Shown: piece by piece, positions 59,681 to 64,000 of the stretch | Layout: each line of letters starts with the position of its first letter | Numbering within the stretch: position 1 is the stretch's first letter | From: Hygrocybe punicea | Taxonomy: Eukaryota > Basidiomycota > Agaricomycetes > Agaricales > Hygrophoraceae | Reading direction: 5' to 3' | Length of the DNA: 64,000 nucleotides | NCBI GenBank assembly: GCA_963556145.1 | Contig: OY744464.1 | Location: 6,857,508 to 6,921,507 of the forward strand | Position numbers and translations under genes: made by a program | Notes under the pieces: generated by a model | Told to the model about the DNA's origin: nothing | Database searches by the model: none | What the model saw: only the letters and a program-made list of their open reading frames with translations

Positions 59681-61571
59681 GTTTTGTGTGGGAAGTGTTT
59701 GAACAAATCCACACCAAGGGTTTCCGGAGTGCGTCGTTGATCGGGAAATTACCTTGTTGTCCTTTGGGAACAAGGATTTAGCTCTTCTATAACTCTGGGT
59801 TATTCCTGTTGGGTGGTGGGGTTGTGGTGTGAATCCTATCAAAGGTTAGCTTTGAAAGATACAACAAATACTTGACAATAATATAAGTCAGATGTATGAC
59901 TTATAGAGGATGAGTGAACAGTGAGGTCTTCCCTACTAAAGGTAAAGACTTTGAGTGACAAGAGGTATGCAAGAGTATAAGTGGATAATAACTCAAGCAA
60001 GTATGAACAGTGTAAGATGAACAAGTGTACAACAGTCAAGTATACAAGTAGCAAGTATACAATGAGCAAAGGTACAACAGAGATGAGCGATAGATTATGG
60101 ACGATGGGTGGTAGATGATGGGCAATGGGCAATGTAACAGTAGATGTCAGACAAAAGGGAGGTGTGACAAAATACTATGTACAGAATGAATGAACTGAAC
60201 AATAGGCAAGTAGAATTGATAATCAAGATATCGGACTTTATTCCGAAGCTTCAAACGCACATTGGCTACTAGTGCAGAATAAAGTACTGGGATATCTTTG
60301 GTGATGATCAATAGAACTTGAAAGAAGATGAATGTGACTGTACTACGTGACAGAACACAAAGAAAATATATCAAACAAGTAATAAGGGAGTATCAATATA
60401 ACTGCAATTGATATCCTTAAACAAATGAATGATGACTTGAACTGCAATTGGTATTTGAAGTACTACTACACAAGTAATACAAACAAACACAGAGGGGTGA
60501 ATCAGAATCTGGGAGAGGGACTGTCCTGTGACTGGGCCTGTCAGATTAGGTGACTGAGCCATCTCCAGCAGAAACTGGGCTCTATATATACCTATTCTAC
60601 AGCAGGAGTCATACTGAGTCATAGAATGGTATATCAAATGGAGAGCATAGGATATGACTCATAGGGAGTCATATAGAGGAGAGGCATAGGTTTATGACTC
60701 ATAAGGAGTCATAATGATGAAGGCATGGGGGGTTATGACTCATAAGGAGTCATAAGAAAGGAAGGCATGGGTTTGTGACTCATACAGAGTCAATTAATGA
60801 GTCACATAGGAATTATAATCAAAGGAGGGGGCATAATGAGTCAGAAATAGTCATAATTAGTCATGGGTGGTCATAATGAGTCATGGGGGGTCATGAGTAT
60901 GTCATAAGGGTCATAATTTGTCATGGATAGACCAATGAGTCACATTTGATGGGAGTGAGTCATGTTGCTGGTCCAATCTTGGGTGTGTGAATCAAAGGCA
61001 AGGGCTGTGCCAGGCTATGCTTCTAGAATCATCTTCCTGAGGCTGTGCTTCTTGATCAATTGATGCCATGCCATGTGTGTATCCTTATCAGTTAAGAAAA
61101 AGATAAGATCTGGGCTGGGCTGTATTTGATCAATTGATATGAAATGTGATGTGCTTCTTGATCAGGGAATGATGGGTGGCATGTGTTATCTCTATGATTG
61201 GAGATAAGGATGTGGCTGTGCTTCTTGTGCTTCTTTGGCCTCTGATAAGATGTTTTGGGGGCCTTATCAGTTAAGATAAGGGTATTCCTTCATTTCTTCT
61301 GCATAGATAAGGGTTTTCTTGCATGTCCCTTCTGTAGATAAGGGTTTCCTTGCATGTCCCTTGTATAGATAAGGGTTTCATGTATGTCCTATGTGCAGAT
61401 AAGGATTTCCTGTGTGTCCTATATGCAGATAAGGGTATTCCTTTCTACTCCATATGCAGATGGGGGCATTCCAGTATGAATGGTCCTTGTAATGTGATGT
61501 GTGCTGTAGGGATGGTGACTAGTGACAGCATATTACTATGTTTTGATCCGAATCCTGTTTGGATCATGACA
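59681..61571 (-). repeat. 5' LTR of Gy1 (1891 bp)
   Basis: Copy of 46433-48324 at a constant offset of 13,247-13,248. It carries the promoter for the element: TATATATA at 60583-60590 (minus strand), with the heptamer array at about 60614-60963 upstream of it and the GATA array at about 61291-61462. Confidence 0.93.
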
Positions 61572-61848
61572 GCGCCCCAGCTGGCTGCGCAACCACCACC
61601 ACCCCAGAACCAGGACACCCCATCCCGCCCTGTTTTCAACCACCCCCGGCCAGTCTCCACCCCCCGCACCTCATTCCCGTTGAGAACGAGCAGTTGGGGG
61701 GTGTCAATATCTCACGTTCCGGCTTTCTGCCCAACCAGCACCACCCCCCATTTTCATCCACCAAATCACCCCGTCCCGCCCCATTTTCGACCACCCACAC
61801 CCAGTCTACACCCCCCGCACCTCGTTCACGTTGAGAACGAGCAGCCGG
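61572..61848 (+). repeat. Tandem-array units right of Gy1
   Basis: Two ~150-bp units, each with TTTTCRACCACCC..., CCCCCCGCACCTC and GTTGAGAACGAGCAG. The second one ends at the E1-R LTR start (61849). They are the continuation of the unit at 46336-46432. Confidence 0.75.
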
Positions 61849-62279
61849 TGTAGAGACATCTATATCTCTGGGTACGTATTCACTCATTTTACTATATTCT
61901 CTATTTGTTCTATTATTTGTATGTAGTGGCTGTTGTAAATAGTCACAAACAAGTTGAGTTTTGGGTTTTGACCCCAGTGACAACGATCTCGCACACCCCG
62001 AATCCGCGCCTACCCAGGCCGCGTTCACCACATCTGGAGCCCACCGCGAGGATAATTCAGTGCCAAGACACATTCATTCCGCCCTATATTTCCTTTCGTC
62101 ATTTCGAAACAAGCCCTGCCGCCGCACTCTACACATCCGACACCCGTTAGTGCCGTTACCGACCCCTTTACATCCGACATCCGATCCCTCGACAATCTGA
62201 TCTCCAACTATCGCACCATCATTAGGGTTTGATTTTATTACTATCCTCTCTTCTTTTACGACTGCAACTGTCTAGTTCC

Positions 62280-63560
62280 ATGGACAACTTCGAATCCGCT
62301 CTTGTGCGGCCGACCCAACGGCCGCCTCCGCTTTAGGAAACTTGCACAGCCACGATCCAACACCCTCGTTTGTCGACTCGAAGTCTCGAACTCCGTCACA
62401 TCCACTATCCACACTCGTTTATAGACCCCCAACACGCTCGGAATCTCACTCCCCACCGATACCTGTCGAAGAACCGCGACCGGAAAGCCTCAACGACGCG
62501 CCCAACAGCACTGACGACTCGGAACAGACGGAGCGCCGTGCAACGGGTTTAGCCTGTGCACACCCAGCCGTTTACTTCTACGAACTCGCACTTGTCACCG
62601 GAAACAAGCCTTGACATGCCCCCGTCGTCTGAGCCCGCGAAGTTACCAGCAAACCACGTCACCGCCCTCCACGAGTCCGTACGAGCAGCCCCGCCGCATT
62701 CGAGCCCTCAACACCGTGCTATAGCCCCACGACACCAGTCCCGAGCCCTCACGAGCCGTCCTCGCCATTATCGAGCCCCCAACGCGTCGCCATGTCATCC
62801 CTCCTCGTGCCCCCGCCTAGTCGACATCTCCGGCCGCTCACGCCCTCGATGGACACCCCGTCACCTCGCACCGCTTCCCAGAGTCCCACATCGCCCTTCG
62901 CAAGCCCTCACGAGCCGTCCTCGCCGTCATCGACCCCTCACGCGTTGCCACGTCATCCTTCCTCGTACTCGACATCACCGGCCGCTCAAGTCCTCGTTGG
63001 ACCACCCTCCGCTTCGTACTAGTTCCCAAGTCCCCACAACGCCCCTCGCGAGCTCTCACGAGTCGTCTTCGCCGTCATCAATGCCCCACACGCGTGCCAC
63101 GTCAACCAACCTCAAGCCCCCGCGAAGTCGACATCTCCGGCCGTCCACGCCCTCGTTGGACCTCCCCGTCGCCTCGTACCGCTTCCTACAGCCCCACGAC
63201 ACCACTCGCGAGCCCTCACGAGCCATTCTCGCCATCATCGATGCCTCACGCGTTGCCACGTCATACTTCCTCGTGCCCCCGTACTCGACATCCCCGGCCG
63301 CTCACGTCCTCGTTGGACCATCCGCCGCTTCATACAGCCTCCCAGAGCCCCACACCGTCGTTTGTAAAGCCAGTACAGGCCGTCCTCGCCATTATCGACG
63401 CCCCACGCGTCGCCACGTCGTGCCCTCGCCTACTCGACGTCCCCGGCCGCTCACGTCTTCGTAGGACCCACCGCCGCCTCGTACCAGTTCCCAGCATCCT
63501 ACATCGCCCCTCGCAAGTCCGTACAAGCCGTCCCCGTTGTGTTCAAGCCCCCAACGACAT
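62280..63560 (+). pseudogene. Proline-rich gag-like region of E1-R, frameshifted
   Basis: Homologous to the E1-L product, spread over several frames (for example 62342-62614 and 62556-63464). From about 62650 the DNA is a tandem repeat of ~150-159 bp marked by CTCGACATCYCCGGCCGCTC at about 62818, 62968, 63127, 63283 and 63434. Translated, single units give YSTSPAA-VLVGP-AASY as in E1-L. The unit length drifts off multiples of three, which explains the broken frame. Confidence 0.6.
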
Positions 63561-64000
63561 ATCATGCCACCTCGCCTCGTGCCGCCGCGTTCGCCAACCT
63601 AGCGCCAACGACCACCGCGTACAACCACCTTCCACACCCACGTTCACGCCTCCGCACCTCGACATGGCTCCCTACTGTCCCAAACACGTCCGCCCCCGTC
63701 CCTCGTGGTCCCACGCAAGCTGCCACGTCACTCCCCGTCGACCCCGACTTCCCAGCCGTCCCCGTCCTCGTCCACTCCCCTTCGACCACCTACGCCCTCG
63801 ACCAACCCCACGACGTCCTTCAAGTCCCTTCGCGAGCCCAAACAAAGCCCCCGTTGGGTTACGCCCGCGAAACTGTGACCACCGGCCGCCCAAACCCGTT
63901 CCACGACCCGACGGACCATTGTCAAATCCCCACGCAACTATCCGCCATGAAAGCATCACGAAGACGCCACCCGTATCACCCCAATCCATCACCCAGTCCA
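63561..64000 (+). other. Continuation of the E1-R internal region, low complexity
   Basis: C-rich, Pro/Thr/Arg-coding low-complexity sequence without clear repeats. No recognisable domain up to the window edge. Confidence 0.4.

Larger units (their letters stand above)
46433..61571 (-). mobile_element. Full-length Gypsy retrotransposon Gy1 (15.1 kb)
   Basis: Two nearly identical ~1.89-kb LTRs (46433-48324 and 59681-61571) with TG...CA ends flank an 11.4-kb internal region. It holds a tRNA primer site, gag-protease, an extra ORF, RT-RNaseH-integrase and a downstream ORF. The likely target duplication is 4 bp, GCGC. The domain order PR-RT-RH-IN is Ty3/Gypsy; there is no chromodomain. No obvious purine tract abuts the 3' LTR (the minus strand reads ...CTTGTCTTGTGCGAA|TGTCAT). 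It is the youngest and best preserved element here. Confidence 0.93.
61849..64000 (+). mobile_element. Short-LTR retroelement, right copy (E1-R), truncated by window edge
   Basis: LTR 61849-62032 (184 bp, TGTAGAGACATC...TTCACCACA), primer site 62035-62052 (TGGAGCCCACCGCGAGGA), then a degenerate internal region. It faces opposite to E1-L. Its coding region is more damaged than in E1-L: the Cys motif aligns only as TGLACAHPAV...TGNKP with a stop. No RT in the window. Confidence 0.75.

Overview
The window looks like a transposon-dense, gene-poor stretch of a basidiomycete (Agaricomycete-type) fungal genome. The evidence is short introns of about 45-60 bp with GTRNG donors and CTAAC branch points, mushroom-style Ty3/Gypsy, Ty1/Copia and DIRS-like elements, non-autonomous hAT elements, and decayed multi-exon hypothetical genes of a kind I associate with mushroom genomes. 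I see no tRNA, rRNA, CRISPR or bacterial-type gene. Most coding capacity is mobile-element protein, and most of it is broken.

Layout. 1-1838 and 61849-64000 are two copies, facing opposite ways, of one short-LTR retroelement whose proline-rich product is built of ~53-codon repeats. 1839-1980 is a clipped hAT-type element end. 1981-5884 is a DIRS-type (tyrosine recombinase) retroelement. 6727-13015 is a decayed chromodomain Gypsy element (Gy2) split by a hAT-type MITE (10552-11900). 13928-15175 is a Zn-cluster pseudogene whose stops all look like C-to-T changes. 16460-18334 holds minisatellites and a palindromic element. 18724-23747 and 36926-41645 are two ~5 kb arms of a large inverted repeat, each carrying the same divergent gene pair (genes A and B) plus a hydrophobic ORF (C). 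Two more hAT MITEs with perfect 8-bp target duplications lie at 24382-25649 and 26240-27464.

27781-42578 is one decayed host-type gene (gene D) whose 56-bp intron received a Copia element (28597-41744, TSD CTAAC at both ends). That Copia element lost its 3' part to an 8.1 kb insertion holding satellites, GC-rich minisatellites, a 100-N assembly gap and inverted-repeat arm 2. 42579-46432 has an RPB1 exon fragment, tandem repeats and a Tc1/mariner transposase relic. 46433-61571 is a nearly intact, young Gypsy element (Gy1) with 1.89 kb LTRs, inserted into a ~150-bp tandem array with a 4-bp GCGC duplication.

How it fits together. Gy1 is the only element that looks recently active: its LTRs are nearly identical. 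Its reading plan is unusual. Gag-protease is followed in the same frame by a TGA, an immediate 6-bp hairpin and a further 627-codon ORF, then an intron-like spacer, then RT-RNaseH-integrase, then one more ORF in the env position. Its U3 carries a dense array of Gcn4/AP-1-type heptamers just upstream of the TATA box and a second array of GATA-type motifs. Older elements show CGA-to-TGA and CGN-to-Cys/Trp/His changes typical of RIP-like or CpG-methylation decay. The inverted-repeat A/B/C module is the best candidate for an undescribed mobile cargo unit.
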